The notes beneath the pieces were generated by a model. The model was not told where the DNA came from. It saw only the letters and a list, made by a program, of their open reading frames with translations, and ran no database searches. The position numbers and the translations under genes were made by a program. Positions 53,439 through 62,437 of a DNA stretch of 64,000 bases are shown here, piece by piece. Each line of letters begins with the position of its first letter. Position 1 is the stretch's first letter. This stretch comes from Alkalibacillus aidingensis (GTDB lineage: Bacteria > Bacillota > Bacilli > Bacillales > Alkalibacillaceae), in assembly GCF_014595945.1 (NCBI RefSeq), contig NZ_JABXWU010000003.1, positions 124,001 to 188,000 on the forward strand, read 5' to 3'.

Positions 53439-53858
53439 TTAATCAATTACTTGATCATCCGTTTCGTGATCATCCACTTCTTCTTCATCATCAGCCTCAA
53501 GTAGCTGCCTAACATGCTTAATTTTGCTAAAAGCATCACCATGTTCTAGCGAGCCAACATGTAAGGTTGAGCTTGCTGTAATACCAATGACATTGATATT
53601 ACCTACTTTAATAGGCTGTTTTTCTTGTCGTGACACTTTACACTGAAATGGTTGTAATTGCTTTGGAAAAGGTTGATCCATGAAATGATAATATTGAAAA
53701 GTATGTCGTTCCTGGAATTCTCTACTATAATATGCGCCTTCTCTTTGAACGGCAAGGGCGACTGATTGGGGAGTCAACCATTTTGTATCGCCGATTCTTA
53801 TACTAGAAGAATTATCTGTGGACTGGCAATTGACGGTTTTGACAACACTATCACGCAT
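53439..53858 (-). CDS. gerPE: Spore germination protein GerPE
   Basis: 139 aa with AAGGTGATG before the ATG. It contains the family core SVVKTVNCQSTDNSSSIRIGDTKWLTPQS and a second related GNINVIGITASSTLHVGSLEHG segment, and ends in an acidic tail (EADDEEEVDDHETDD). Position between gerPD and gerPF fits. Confidence 0.9.
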   Translation of the reverse strand: MRDSVVKTVNCQSTDNSSSIRIGDTKWLTPQSVALAVQREGAYYSREFQERHTFQYYHFMDQPFPKQLQPFQCKVSRQEKQPIKVGNINVIGITASSTLHVGSLEHGDAFSKIKHVRQLLEADDEEEVDDHETDDQVID

Positions 53859-53867
53859 AGCATCACC

Positions 53868-54050
53868 TTACCCTGAAAATGGAACGACTGGTACGATATT
53901 CTCAATATAATAGGATTCTGGTGGCGTATCAAAACTGGAAGAAAATTGCAGATGATTGGCATCACCAATTAAGAATAGTGATGAGGATGAGACCCCTGTA
54001 ATTTCTATGTTATCAACATATAATTGCTCGTTGATAAATTTAACGTTCAT
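53868..54050 (-). CDS. gerPD: Spore germination protein GerPD
   Basis: 60 aa with AAAGGAG before the ATG; overlaps the gerPC end by 11 bp. The line VDNIEITGVSSSSLFLIGDANHLQFSSSFDTPPESY is the GerPD signature. Confidence 0.9.
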   Translation of the reverse strand: MNVKFINEQLYVDNIEITGVSSSSLFLIGDANHLQFSSSFDTPPESYYIENIVPVVPFSG

Positions 54051-54624
54051 CAGGATGCTCCTTTATTTTCATAATATGATCTTTTACCCCTTTTAAAATT
54101 TCAGAACGAATGTGTTTTACGATAGTTGGAATTTGCTCATTTTCAATAATCACTCGCTCTTCGGGGTTTATTTGCGATAAATATTCCTTCACCCTTTTCG
54201 GGACTTGTTTTTGTACATCTTGAAGGATTAACATTTTCCACTCATCGGTCACCTTAAGGTCATGTTCTTGTGCATACTCATCGATGGCTTTTGGTAATTC
54301 TTCACGTAAGAAAGGTGATAACTCCTCCATTGCTTGCTGTTCTAAATGAGTCATTCCTTCTTGTTTTGGTAGATCAATCTGTTCAAAAGGTAGATCGTTT
54401 TGTGGGGTTAATCCGATATTGAGTGTCCCCTCTAGCGTTTCAATTTTTAATTGTTCAAAATGGTATTCAACTGAATCAATGGTAGCCTTTGATTCCTCTT
54501 GTTCAGGCTGCTCTTGGGACATGTTTTGGAGTAAGGATAAGATTTGTGCCATTTGCTCGATTTGATAATCCACCTTCTCCTCAAGCCGAGCCAACCTTTC
54601 AAGAATATATGGATGCACATGCAT
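54040..54624 (-). CDS. gerPC: Spore germination protein GerPC
   Basis: 194 aa from ATG 54624 (AAGGAG 8 nt upstream; the in-frame GTG at 54633 is too close). An N-terminal coiled coil (YILERLARLEEKVDYQIEQMAQILSLLQNM) is followed by a mixed domain with the segment VEYHFEQLKIETLEGTLNIGLTP. GerPC is the one soluble, structurally distinct member of the GerP set. Confidence 0.9.
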   Translation of the reverse strand: MHVHPYILERLARLEEKVDYQIEQMAQILSLLQNMSQEQPEQEESKATIDSVEYHFEQLKIETLEGTLNIGLTPQNDLPFEQIDLPKQEGMTHLEQQAMEELSPFLREELPKAIDEYAQEHDLKVTDEWKMLILQDVQKQVPKRVKEYLSQINPEERVIIENEQIPTIVKHIRSEILKGVKDHIMKIKEHPDER

Positions 54625-54648
54625 ATCACTCACTCCTTTTTAGAAAAA

Positions 54649-54864
54649 TCACTTATTACTCGCAAGTGGCAGCCTTGGAATAGGCACCAGTGGCTGCTCA
54701 ATCGGGTCTGCTTCTTCTGCTGGTTCAGTATAGCCCCCTGTGTTATACGCATTAGAGACAGCCTGAATACAGCCAGAGCTTCCAACTTGAAGCACGGATG
54801 AGTTGGTTACTGCGTCTACTTTCAGAAAATGAATATGAATGTTTTGGTGGACTGTTAATGTCAT
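54649..54864 (-). CDS. gerPB: Spore germination protein GerPB
   Basis: 71 aa; the ATG overlaps the gerPA stop. HIHFLKVDAVTNSSVLQVGSSGCIQAVSNAYNTGGY is the GerPB core. The tail is Pro/Glu-rich. Confidence 0.9.
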   Translation of the reverse strand: MTLTVHQNIHIHFLKVDAVTNSSVLQVGSSGCIQAVSNAYNTGGYTEPAEEADPIEQPLVPIPRLPLASNK

Positions 54865-55076
54865 CCGATCACACCCTGATCAACAAAATCTTTATCATAA
54901 ACATAGACCTGTGAAAATCCAAGTTCGACCTCGATGTGATCACCCGTATTAAAAGAACCTCCACCTGCAAATGTTTTTGCACTACTCATCGGTTGCATCA
55001 TGTAGACATCACCGATTTGAAAAACGCTTGAAGAGGAGACACTTACCACATTTACAGCACCAACAAATGCAGGCAT
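54861..55076 (-). CDS. gerPA: Spore germination protein GerPA
   Basis: 71 aa with AAAGGAGAT before the ATG at 55076. It begins MPAFVGAVNVVSVSSSSVFQIGDVY, close to GerPF, and is the first gene of the gerPABCDEF operon, which sits at the matching position of the B. subtilis chromosome (next to yisL-type genes). Confidence 0.92.
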   Translation of the reverse strand: MPAFVGAVNVVSVSSSSVFQIGDVYMMQPMSSAKTFAGGGSFNTGDHIEVELGFSQVYVYDKDFVDQGVIG

Positions 55077-55097
55077 ATAACCTATCTCCTTTCATAG

Positions 55098-55128
55098 TAA
55101 TATATGTATCTTATAATGAATTGACACC
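55098..55128 (-). promoter_or_regulatory. Possible sigma-K promoter of gerP
   Basis: On the minus strand CATATATTA (55098-55106) matches the sigma-K -10 consensus CATANNNTA, 22 nt before gerPA. The -35 region, about 16 nt further up, is not a clear AC match. gerP is sigma-K dependent in B. subtilis. Confidence 0.45.
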
Positions 55129-55232
55129 TTATAACCGATTTAGATTTATAGTAAAAAATTAGCAAACTCGTAAAGATTGCTCGTTATAAAGTGACCTTTT
55201 CATCAGGTTCATAATGTATGATAGAGCCCCTA

Positions 55233-55260
55233 TTGTTAAAAAGTAGAAATGGCTTATAAT
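55233..55260 (+). promoter_or_regulatory. Promoter of the DUF418 operon
   Basis: TTGTTA (55233-55238), a 16-nt spacer and TATAAT (55255-55260). An ATG at 55259 lies inside the -10, so it cannot be the start; the ATG at 55280 is used. Confidence 0.75.
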
Positions 55261-55279
55261 GGAGCTAAGAGGTGAGAGG

Positions 55280-56449
55280 ATGAAAGAAATAACGGGGACA
55301 AGAAAACGTATTATTTCGTTAGATGCAATCAGAGGATTTGCGTTATTCGGTATTTTAATGGTTAATATATTGGCTTTTCATTCTCCTCATTTTTTATATG
55401 GTGGGGCTAGTGAGTTTTATCAAGCTGAATGGGATGGGCCTTTTTTAGTCATGATCGATTTATTTTTTCAAGCTAGTTTTTATCCATTATTTTCATTGTT
55501 ATTTGGAATCGGTATGTATCTAATGTATGAACGATTGCAACAAAGTGTTCAGAACGAAGCAAAGAAGGTATTAAGACGACGCATGTTCGTGCTCGCATTA
55601 ATTGGTTTAGCACATGGGCTCTTCATCTGGTATGGTGATATTCTACTAACTTATAGTATTGTAGGCTTATTTACTTTATTGTTTATACATAAATCCGTTA
55701 AATCGTTAGTTAAATGGGCAGCTTCTATGCTGTTAATCACCACGCTATTATTAACGTTTATGTATTATCAAGCACGTGACTTTGTTGACGGGTACCAAGA
55801 TCACGGGGCGATTCGAGAGTCTTTTGCCCATTATTTAGGTAGTTATTCAGATATTTTAAGTCGTAATTTTACAGATTGGTTAATTATGTTTGATCCATTT
55901 CAAATAATAATTATCACTTTAACGATTTTGCCAATGTTTTTAACAGGAATCATTATCGTCAAGTTGGGATGGCTAAAGGATATTGAGGGAAATCTTAAGC
56001 AGATAAGAATGTGGCTTGGCATTTCATTTATTATTTTTGCCCTGTTTAAAATCGGTCCGTATGCATTTGGAATGCCAGCTTGGATGGATTTCATGCAAGA
56101 TACGATTGGGGGATCGTTTTCGAGTATATTTTACTTATTGTTATTACTAATTTTATTTGAAAAAAGGTATTTCTTCAGATTCCAACGAATTATGTCAGGA
56201 GTTGGGAAGTTATCATTAACGAATTATTTAATGCAATCGGTTATTTGTTTCTTAATATTTTATGGCGTTGGTTTAGGGTGGTACGGTGAATTAACCGTTC
56301 CAGCTTTAGTCGCTCTTGCTTTGTTGATTTATAGTATGCAAGCCTTGTTTAGCCACTGGTACTTATCTAAATATCAATATGGGCCTTTTGAGTGGATCTA
56401 TCGAAGCTTAACCTATGGGCGTAAACAAGCGTTTAAGAGGAGGGCTTAG
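55280..56449 (+). CDS. DUF418 (YeiB-like) membrane protein
   Basis: 389 aa from ATG 55280 with AAGAGGTGA before it. Around nine membrane helices, with the DUF418 landmarks RIISLDAIRGFALFGILMVNI at the N-terminus and SGVGKLSLTNYLMQS and KYQYGPFEWIYRSLTY in the C-terminal DUF418 domain. Function is unknown; the fold is related to acyltransferase-3 type membrane proteins. The next gene starts directly after its stop codon. Confidence 0.85.
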   Translation: MKEITGTRKRIISLDAIRGFALFGILMVNILAFHSPHFLYGGASEFYQAEWDGPFLVMIDLFFQASFYPLFSLLFGIGMYLMYERLQQSVQNEAKKVLRRRMFVLALIGLAHGLFIWYGDILLTYSIVGLFTLLFIHKSVKSLVKWAASMLLITTLLLTFMYYQARDFVDGYQDHGAIRESFAHYLGSYSDILSRNFTDWLIMFDPFQIIIITLTILPMFLTGIIIVKLGWLKDIEGNLKQIRMWLGISFIIFALFKIGPYAFGMPAWMDFMQDTIGGSFSSIFYLLLLLILFEKRYFFRFQRIMSGVGKLSLTNYLMQSVICFLIFYGVGLGWYGELTVPALVALALLIYSMQALFSHWYLSKYQYGPFEWIYRSLTYGRKQAFKRRA

Positions 56450-56450
56450 C

Positions 56451-57653
56451 ATGAAGCGTAGTTGGCTAGAGGCAGAGTCGAAAGAATGGGTGGAAGAAGG
56501 GATAATCGACGAAGCTCAACAGCAACAAATACTTAGTAAATATGAAAAACAATCAGGTGGTTCAGTTATTTTCTTCTTTGCGGCCATTTTAATTGGCTTG
56601 GCCTGTTTGACGTTTCTCGCGGCTAATTGGACTGAAATTCATCACTTGTTACGAGTGACGTTAATTATAAGTTTTTTAGTTAGCTTTTATGTTTTAGGTT
56701 ATTGGATGTTTGAACGTGGACGGGAGAGCTACGGGATATTTTGTAATGTAGTTGCTCTGGCTATTTTTGGTACTGGAATATTCTTGTTTGGGGATATGTA
56801 TCATTTCAGTATGAATAGCGTTTTTTCGTTTACGATCTGGACCATTGCTGCCTTCTTAATCTATTTGAGCCGTCCACACATATTCATTTGGATAATCGGC
56901 TTAGTCATCGCTTTCGCTGGCCAAATGATCAGCACATTTCAGCTTCATGATTTCAATTGGTTATTATTAGCAGTATTTGTTGTGGCTTACGGTGGGGTCA
57001 TCTATGTTCGCAAGCATGAAGGGTTATCTTGGTTGTTTGCTTCTTTACTTACGGTTCAGTTATTTGCCTTTTCAGTTTCAGAAGTCGACTATTATTGGTT
57101 TACGGTTTTTGCCTTATTAATCTATTTACTTAGTTATAGCGTGGCGTCTCGTTCGGTCCAAAGACCTTTATACGGGGTAGCTATAGGTTCTATGTTTATC
57201 ATAACCATTTATCATGCACTACTATTTGAGAATGTGACTAGGGTAGAAACGTTCACTGTTAATGACTATTACTTCTTATTTCTAATTCCTATGTTAAGCT
57301 TAGCTGTACTTTTTGCGATTCTGAATAAAGAAAAATTCGGAGTTATCCAATTAGTTTTATTTGTTCCGGTATTTATATTTGGAGAATATGCCTCAATTAT
57401 TGCTTGTTTATTATTATTCATCGTGTCCATTAGTAAATTACTTGAAGGTTATTATTGTTATGATCAACAGAAAGTTAGGTTTGGAATAGCAGGATTTTTA
57501 CTAAGTACATGTGTTGTATATTTCCAAATGGCTTGGGATTTCTTAGACCGCTCGCTTTTCTTTTTAATTGGTGGGATCATTTTGTTTGTGATTGGAGTTT
57601 TACTTAATCGTCAGCACAGTGGTCGGTTAGAAGATCGCAGGAAGGATGGGTGA
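56451..57653 (+). CDS. DUF2157 membrane protein
   Basis: 400 aa from ATG 56451, with GAGGAGGG upstream and the previous stop adjacent. A soluble N-terminal helix (LEAESKEWVEEGIIDEAQQQQILSKYE) and the step into the first membrane helix (FFFAAILIGLACLTFLAANW) are the DUF2157 pattern; at least ten helices follow. It is coupled to the GDYXXLXY protein downstream, a pairing common in bacteria. No function is known. Confidence 0.85.
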   Translation: MKRSWLEAESKEWVEEGIIDEAQQQQILSKYEKQSGGSVIFFFAAILIGLACLTFLAANWTEIHHLLRVTLIISFLVSFYVLGYWMFERGRESYGIFCNVVALAIFGTGIFLFGDMYHFSMNSVFSFTIWTIAAFLIYLSRPHIFIWIIGLVIAFAGQMISTFQLHDFNWLLLAVFVVAYGGVIYVRKHEGLSWLFASLLTVQLFAFSVSEVDYYWFTVFALLIYLLSYSVASRSVQRPLYGVAIGSMFIITIYHALLFENVTRVETFTVNDYYFLFLIPMLSLAVLFAILNKEKFGVIQLVLFVPVFIFGEYASIIACLLLFIVSISKLLEGYYCYDQQKVRFGIAGFLLSTCVVYFQMAWDFLDRSLFFLIGGIILFVIGVLLNRQHSGRLEDRRKDG

Positions 57654-57655
57654 TC

Positions 57656-58180
57656 ATGCGTAAAAAACTCTTTTTTATAACGGTTATTTTGCAAGTACTA
57701 TTTTTATTGGCCATGGTCACATCAAGCTATCTGCTAGAGCGATTTGGAGAGACTATTAAATTGCAAACAGAGGCTTATGATTCGCAGGATGTTTTTTATG
57801 GTGATTATGTCGAGCTTAAATATTTAGTGGAGGAGATTAGGCCAGAAAATTGGTTTTCTTCTGATGAAGTAAAGCCTAATCAACGTATATATGTGTTATT
57901 AACACCAAATGAAGATGGGATTTATCAAGTGAAAGCTGCTTCTGATATGAAGTTAGAAGCAGAGGGGGATGAAGTTGTTATTCAGGCTCGCTACCAATAT
58001 CAAGATTTTAATGAAATTCATCATATTGATTTAGATATTGGACGTTACAACTTGGAAACGGGCGAAAGAGAAGAGGTTGAAGCTTCACAGGAGCGTTTGA
58101 TTGTCTCCGTGGCTTTATCGCCTTGGGGTCAGAAGAAAGTTGTTGATGTTGAAACAGTCGAAGTTGAAGAAGAGTCATAA
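57656..58180 (+). CDS. GDYXXLXY-domain protein
   Basis: 174 aa from ATG 57656, overlapping the DUF2157 gene end by a base or so (tgatcATG). One N-terminal membrane helix is followed by the diagnostic YGDYVELKY and an extracellular beta domain rich in acidic residues. It is the usual partner of DUF2157 proteins. Confidence 0.88.
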   Translation: MRKKLFFITVILQVLFLLAMVTSSYLLERFGETIKLQTEAYDSQDVFYGDYVELKYLVEEIRPENWFSSDEVKPNQRIYVLLTPNEDGIYQVKAASDMKLEAEGDEVVIQARYQYQDFNEIHHIDLDIGRYNLETGEREEVEASQERLIVSVALSPWGQKKVVDVETVEVEEES

Positions 58181-58260
58181 AGTAATAAGTCTTCATGGTG
58201 TTATGGTTCGATTTCGTTTATAATATGTAGCGAATCATAATGAGAGGTAGAGATGTAATC

Positions 58261-58524
58261 ATGAAAGAAATGACATCACGTATTTTTGTGTTTTTAGTCG
58301 GTATATTTATTTTAATTGTTTTAAATATGTATGGAGAAATATTTCACGTTTTGTATTTCCACAGAGCAGTGGAGTTTTTTGTGATTGTGATCTTATTAGG
58401 GGCCACGATTTATGGATCGCTCACGTTAAATAAATTGCTGGACCGGTTTCCATATAAATTTCAATTACAAATCGTTGTCAACATAGCTATTTTAATTTTT
58501 ATCGCTTATATTATCTTCACTTAA
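58261..58524 (+). CDS. Small membrane protein, unknown
   Basis: 87 aa. The ATG at 58261 is preferred because the ATG at 58240 lies only 16 nt after a TATAAT at 58219-58224 and so would sit near the 5' end of the mRNA. Three membrane helices with a short charged N-terminus. No family recognised. Confidence 0.55.
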   Translation: MKEMTSRIFVFLVGIFILIVLNMYGEIFHVLYFHRAVEFFVIVILLGATIYGSLTLNKLLDRFPYKFQLQIVVNIAILIFIAYIIFT

Positions 58525-58566
58525 AGATGTTGAGTGTTTATTTTATTTAGGAAGGCTGGAAAGGAC

Positions 58567-58806
58567 ATGAGTAAAGAGCGGTTATTGATTATAGAGATTA
58601 TTTTCTCGTTTGTGACGTTACTGTTTATTATCCTTAATTTTGTGTTGGACAATCCACTTTATATTACGATTGCCTTATTAACAGGTAGTGTGATGTTAGG
58701 AATTATGGCCGTAAGACGGTTTGTTGAAGGGAAGAAAGTGTTTGGTGTAGTAATTGTTCTGTTGGCGCTGTTTGTTTTTATTAGCGCGGTTATGGAGATT
58801 GTATAA
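58567..58806 (+). CDS. Small membrane protein, unknown
   Basis: 79 aa from ATG 58567, with AGGAAGG 11 nt upstream. Three membrane helices (residues 5-22, 27-45 and 55-76) with a short basic loop VRRFVEGKK. Tandem with the gene before; no family recognised. Confidence 0.55.
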   Translation: MSKERLLIIEIIFSFVTLLFIILNFVLDNPLYITIALLTGSVMLGIMAVRRFVEGKKVFGVVIVLLALFVFISAVMEIV

Positions 58807-58951
58807 GAGTTAGAGTAGGGACGAAGTGTTTATATGAGAAGGTTCCCGACTAATAGGTGGAGTAAATACAATTTATGGAAATGCACTTAACGGTGCTATA
58901 GTAAGTTTCTTAAACCAAAAAATACGCAATAAGTTGAATAATTATTAAAGG

Positions 58952-58981
58952 CACTTGGCTACTAACCCAAGTGCCTTTTTA
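58952..58981. terminator. Bidirectional terminator before rocD
   Basis: AGGCACTTGG pairs with CCAAGTGCCT. T tracts lie on both sides (plus strand after 58974; minus strand in the complement of 58941-58951), so it can serve both directions. Confidence 0.8.
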
Positions 58982-59052
58982 CATTTTTTGGTTTTACTTA
59001 ACGATTGATCGATGAGTTTCAAAGTTTCCGACTTAAACACCACTGGTTAAAA

Positions 59053-60249
59053 TCACAGGACTTCTTTAATTTTTGAAATAGCCCAGTCTAAGTCTTCTTT
59101 TTCGATGATTAGTGGTGGGGCAAATCGAATCACATTTTCGTGTGTTTCTTTACATAATAACCCTTTTTCTTTTAGTTGTTCGCAGTATTTACGGGCTGGT
59201 TCGTGTAGTTCAACACCGATAAATAATCCTTTACCTCGCACGTCTTTGATGATTGGGTTGTCAATTGATTTTAATTCGTTAAGCATATGTTCACCTAACT
59301 CAAGTGAACGTTCGGCTAATTTTTCATCTTCTAATACTTCAAGTGAGGCTAGGGATACGGCACATGCTAGTGGGTTTCCACCGAATGTAGAGCCGTGTGA
59401 GCCTGGATTGAAGACGCCTAAGATATCACGGTTGGCAACCACACATGAAATTGGGAAGACACCACCGCCTAACGCTTTACCAAGGATTAAGACATCCGGT
59501 TCTACATTTTCCCAATCACAAGCAAACATTTTACCTGTACGTGCTAAACCTGCTTGGATTTCATCGGCAATAAATAGGACGTTATTTTCTTTACAGACAT
59601 CATAAGCTTCTTTTAGAAAGCCTTCAGGTGGCATGACGATTCCTGCTTCACCTTGAATCGGTTCAAATATAAAGCCTGCTGTGTTTTCGGTAATGGCATC
59701 TCGTAAAGCATCAACATCGCCATAAGGGATAATTTTAATGCCTGGTAGTAATGGGCCAAAGCCACGCTGATATTCCTCTTCTGAAGAAAGCGAAACAGCT
59801 GTCATCGTACGTCCGTGGAAGTTCCCCACACAGGCAATGATTTCTGCTTGGTCTTCTTGTACCCCTTTGACGTCGTAAGCCCAACGACGTGTCGCTTTGA
59901 TTGCTGTTTCCACAGCTTCAGCTCCTGTATTCATTGGCAGTGCCATTTCTTTATTAGTCATCTTACAAATCTTTTCATACCATGGGCCAAGCTGATCGTT
60001 ATGGAATGCGCGTGATGTTAACGTTAAGCGATCGGCTTGTTCTTTGAGAGCGTTAATAATTTTCGGGTGGCGATGCCCTTGGTTAACAGCTGAGTAAGCA
60101 CTTAACATATCTAAGTAGCGATTGCCTTCAGGGTCTTCTACCCAAATTCCTTCAGCTTTGGCAACGACAATAGGTAGAGGTTTATAATTGTTTGCTCCAA
60201 AATGATCGGTTTGTTCGATAATGCTTTGGCTTTGACTATTTTTTAACAT
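59053..60249 (-). CDS. rocD: Ornithine aminotransferase RocD
   Basis: 398 aa with TAGGAGGG before the ATG. Class III aminotransferase with [20 protein letters not shown], the PLP-Lys in [17 protein letters not shown] and [15 protein letters not shown] at the N-terminus, all typical of ornithine-delta-aminotransferases. It converts ornithine to glutamate semialdehyde in arginine breakdown and proline synthesis. Alone here, not in a roc operon. Confidence 0.95.
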   Translation of the reverse strand: MLKNSQSQSIIEQTDHFGANNYKPLPIVVAKAEGIWVEDPEGNRYLDMLSAYSAVNQGHRHPKIINALKEQADRLTLTSRAFHNDQLGPWYEKICKMTNKEMALPMNTGAEAVETAIKATRRWAYDVKGVQEDQAEIIACVGNFHGRTMTAVSLSSEEEYQRGFGPLLPGIKIIPYGDVDALRDAITENTAGFIFEPIQGEAGIVMPPEGFLKEAYDVCKENNVLFIADEIQAGLARTGKMFACDWENVEPDVLILGKALGGGVFPISCVVANRDILGVFNPGSHGSTFGGNPLACAVSLASLEVLEDEKLAERSLELGEHMLNELKSIDNPIIKDVRGKGLFIGVELHEPARKYCEQLKEKGLLCKETHENVIRFAPPLIIEKEDLDWAISKIKEVL

Positions 60250-60311
60250 TTAATCCCTCCTAATAATAAGCAAAAACAAAATAAAAAAACTGGATAAAAT
60301 ATCTAATCAAT

Positions 60312-60340
60312 ATTATACCTGTTTGTATGGATTGTTTCAA
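60312..60340 (-). promoter_or_regulatory. rocD sigma-A promoter
   Basis: On the minus strand TTGAAA, a 17-nt spacer and TATAAT. No sigma-L -24/-12 element (TGGCAC-N5-TTGCW) was seen in the gap, unlike B. subtilis rocD. Confidence 0.75.
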
Positions 60341-60408
60341 AGTTGTCAACAATTTAATCGCATATGTTTTAAAAAAATGATACGATATATGGTAAGGAGG
60401 TATGCGTA

Positions 60409-60798
60409 ATGGATCATCAACAAATGGCATTAATACATATTCTTTCGTGGAGTACTGCAATTATTCTTTTTGTAGTTGCTTATGTCATGATTAAGCAAAA
60501 TAAGGTCGAAAAGCCGATCAAGATTATTCAAATGATTCTTCGTGTTTTATATTTACTTATTGTAGCAACAGGTGCGGATTTGTTCTTCCGTTTTTACTTT
60601 GGCATACAGAGTGAGTTTTTTGCTGAATCAGTCATTAAGGCAGTCGTTGGTGTTTGGGTAATTGCTGCAATTGAAATGACCTTGGCAAAAGCTAAGAAAG
60701 GTAAAAAAGAATTTAGCGGTTGGTTACAGTTAGCTATTTCATTAATCTTAGTGTTAGCGTTAGGATTCGGACGTTTACCATTTGGATTTTTACCGTAA
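60409..60798 (+). CDS. yisL: YisL-family membrane protein
   Basis: 129 aa with AAGGAGGTATG before the ATG. Four membrane helices with HILSWSTAIILFVVAY, MILRVLYLLIVATGADLFFRF and a GRLPFGF C-terminus, closely following B. subtilis YisL (UPF0344). Function unknown. It lies near gerP as in B. subtilis. Confidence 0.9.
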   Translation: MDHQQMALIHILSWSTAIILFVVAYVMIKQNKVEKPIKIIQMILRVLYLLIVATGADLFFRFYFGIQSEFFAESVIKAVVGVWVIAAIEMTLAKAKKGKKEFSGWLQLAISLILVLALGFGRLPFGFLP

Positions 60799-60806
60799 TT
60801 GTAATA

Positions 60807-60833
60807 AAAAAAAGTCCCGTCATGGGGCTTTTT
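60807..60833 (+). terminator. yisL terminator
   Basis: AAAAAGTCCC pairs with GGGGCTTTTT (one G-U pair), ending in T. Confidence 0.8.
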
Positions 60834-60889
60834 CCGTTTAATAGGCTATTTTTGAATATTTGGACGAGTGATAGAGGAGAGAGTTCGCC

Positions 60890-62320
60890 ATGAAACGTTT
60901 ATTATATATGGTTTTGCTTATTTTATTTAGTTGTTTAGTTGCTCCGTTAGTAGGGTTTGCTGATGGGGAAGAAGATGAGCAACATAGTTATTATTATATT
61001 TTAATTGATCGTTTTCAAAATTCGAACCAGGCTTCTGAGGATGTAGTTGATCGTGGTGATCCCCTAGGTTTCCATGGGGGCGAATTTGCTGGAATTGCCG
61101 ATCGTGTTAGTCATTTAAATGAATTAGGAATCACCCATGTCGTGCTATCACCTGTCTTTTCTAGCGAAGATTATTTAGGACAAGTCGTCAGTGATTATGA
61201 ATCTGTTCAAGAGACTTATGGGACTTTAGATGAACTTCAATCCGTTGTCGAGACGTTAAGTGATCATGGAATTGAGACCATCCTTCATTTTCCGATCAAT
61301 CAAGTGAGTTCTGATAGTGCGTTAATAGATGAGGATTGGATCTCTGAGAATGGAGATATTTTTCTGGAAGAGGATGCGGCTCAAGATTATATGGTTGAGA
61401 TGATGCGTCATTGGCAGGAACTTTTAGAAACCGATGGATTTTATGTTAATGACATTGATGAGCGTCCGTTGTCATTTTGGGAAGAAGCTAGCAGTCAATT
61501 GTCAGATCAACTGTGGATCGGTCAACTTAACAATTTTGATGAGGAAAATTTTGATCTCTACCTTGACGGAGGTTTTGACAGAATCTTAAATCAAACTTTT
61601 AGGGATGAAGCTATTGATATTTTTAAGGATGTGGAAACTGAACTATCCTCTCTAGTATCAGGTCCTTTCGTACAAGATTCACGTGTCATTCATTACATGG
61701 ATACTTATCATACAGATCGTTTTACCCGAGCGATGGAAGAGACGGGTTTTCATCCGATCACACGTTGGAAAATGGCTTTAACCTTTATGTTTATGACACC
61801 GAATGAGCCATGGCTGTTCCAAGGCACTGAGGTACCAATGGATGGGGAAGTGGAAGATGCTACCCATCACGATATGGTCAATTTTTTAGGGGGCGATGAT
61901 CAGCTTATTCGACACATTGAGAAGTTAACGAGTTTGGTTAATGAGTTTCCAGCTTTACGAGATGGTTCGATGGAAGTGCTTCACGATGAAGGGGACTTTC
62001 TAGTATTTGAAAGAAATTTAGATGATGAACAATTCATAGTCGCGATTAATAATAGTACGGGTCAAGAACATGTAGACCTTACCCATTTAGATTCTAATCT
62101 TGAGCTCAGTGGACTATTAGATAATGACTTAGTTCGCGAAAATGAAGATGGAGCTTATACGATCGCTTTAGGAAGAGAAGCGGTCAACGTCTATCAAGTC
62201 CAGACAGACCAAGGAATCAATTGGACTATCACGTTAGTTTTCGTTGGAATTATGGGTGGATTTATGATCTTCGCATTCGTGATGTATCGTAAGAATAAGA
62301 ACGCAAGGGGTAAGGAATAG
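60890..62320 (+). CDS. Membrane-anchored GH13-like pseudo-amylase
   Basis: 476 aa. Signal peptide (residues 1-24), GH13-like TIM barrel (about 33-350), a small beta domain (about 360-440), then one membrane helix and a basic tail (YRKNKNARGKE). The fold is clear (YYYILIDRFQNS, GFHGGEFAGI, LGITHVVLSPVF, GFYVNDID), but each catalytic position is altered: nucleophile Asp is Asn187, acid/base Glu is Gln212 (IGQL), and the HD of region IV is YH (residues 273-274). Region I DxxxNH reads HFPINQ. It should be catalytically dead but may still bind sugar polymer at the cell surface. Related proteins may be active; this copy is not expected to be. Confidence 0.85.
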   Translation: MKRLLYMVLLILFSCLVAPLVGFADGEEDEQHSYYYILIDRFQNSNQASEDVVDRGDPLGFHGGEFAGIADRVSHLNELGITHVVLSPVFSSEDYLGQVVSDYESVQETYGTLDELQSVVETLSDHGIETILHFPINQVSSDSALIDEDWISENGDIFLEEDAAQDYMVEMMRHWQELLETDGFYVNDIDERPLSFWEEASSQLSDQLWIGQLNNFDEENFDLYLDGGFDRILNQTFRDEAIDIFKDVETELSSLVSGPFVQDSRVIHYMDTYHTDRFTRAMEETGFHPITRWKMALTFMFMTPNEPWLFQGTEVPMDGEVEDATHHDMVNFLGGDDQLIRHIEKLTSLVNEFPALRDGSMEVLHDEGDFLVFERNLDDEQFIVAINNSTGQEHVDLTHLDSNLELSGLLDNDLVRENEDGAYTIALGREAVNVYQVQTDQGINWTITLVFVGIMGGFMIFAFVMYRKNKNARGKE

Positions 62321-62340
62321 AGTTTTGAAGAAGAGATAGG

Positions 62341-62374
62341 GCTGAATTGCTTTAGTGCAATTCAGTCATTTTTT
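62341..62374 (+). terminator. Terminator of the GH13-like gene
   Basis: CTGAATTGC pairs with GCAATTCAG, followed by a T run. Confidence 0.85.
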
Positions 62375-62437
62375 ATGAGGTAATGTTAACTAGCTCTAAA
62401 AATAGATGGGACTGATTTGAAAGCATATAAAACTTGC

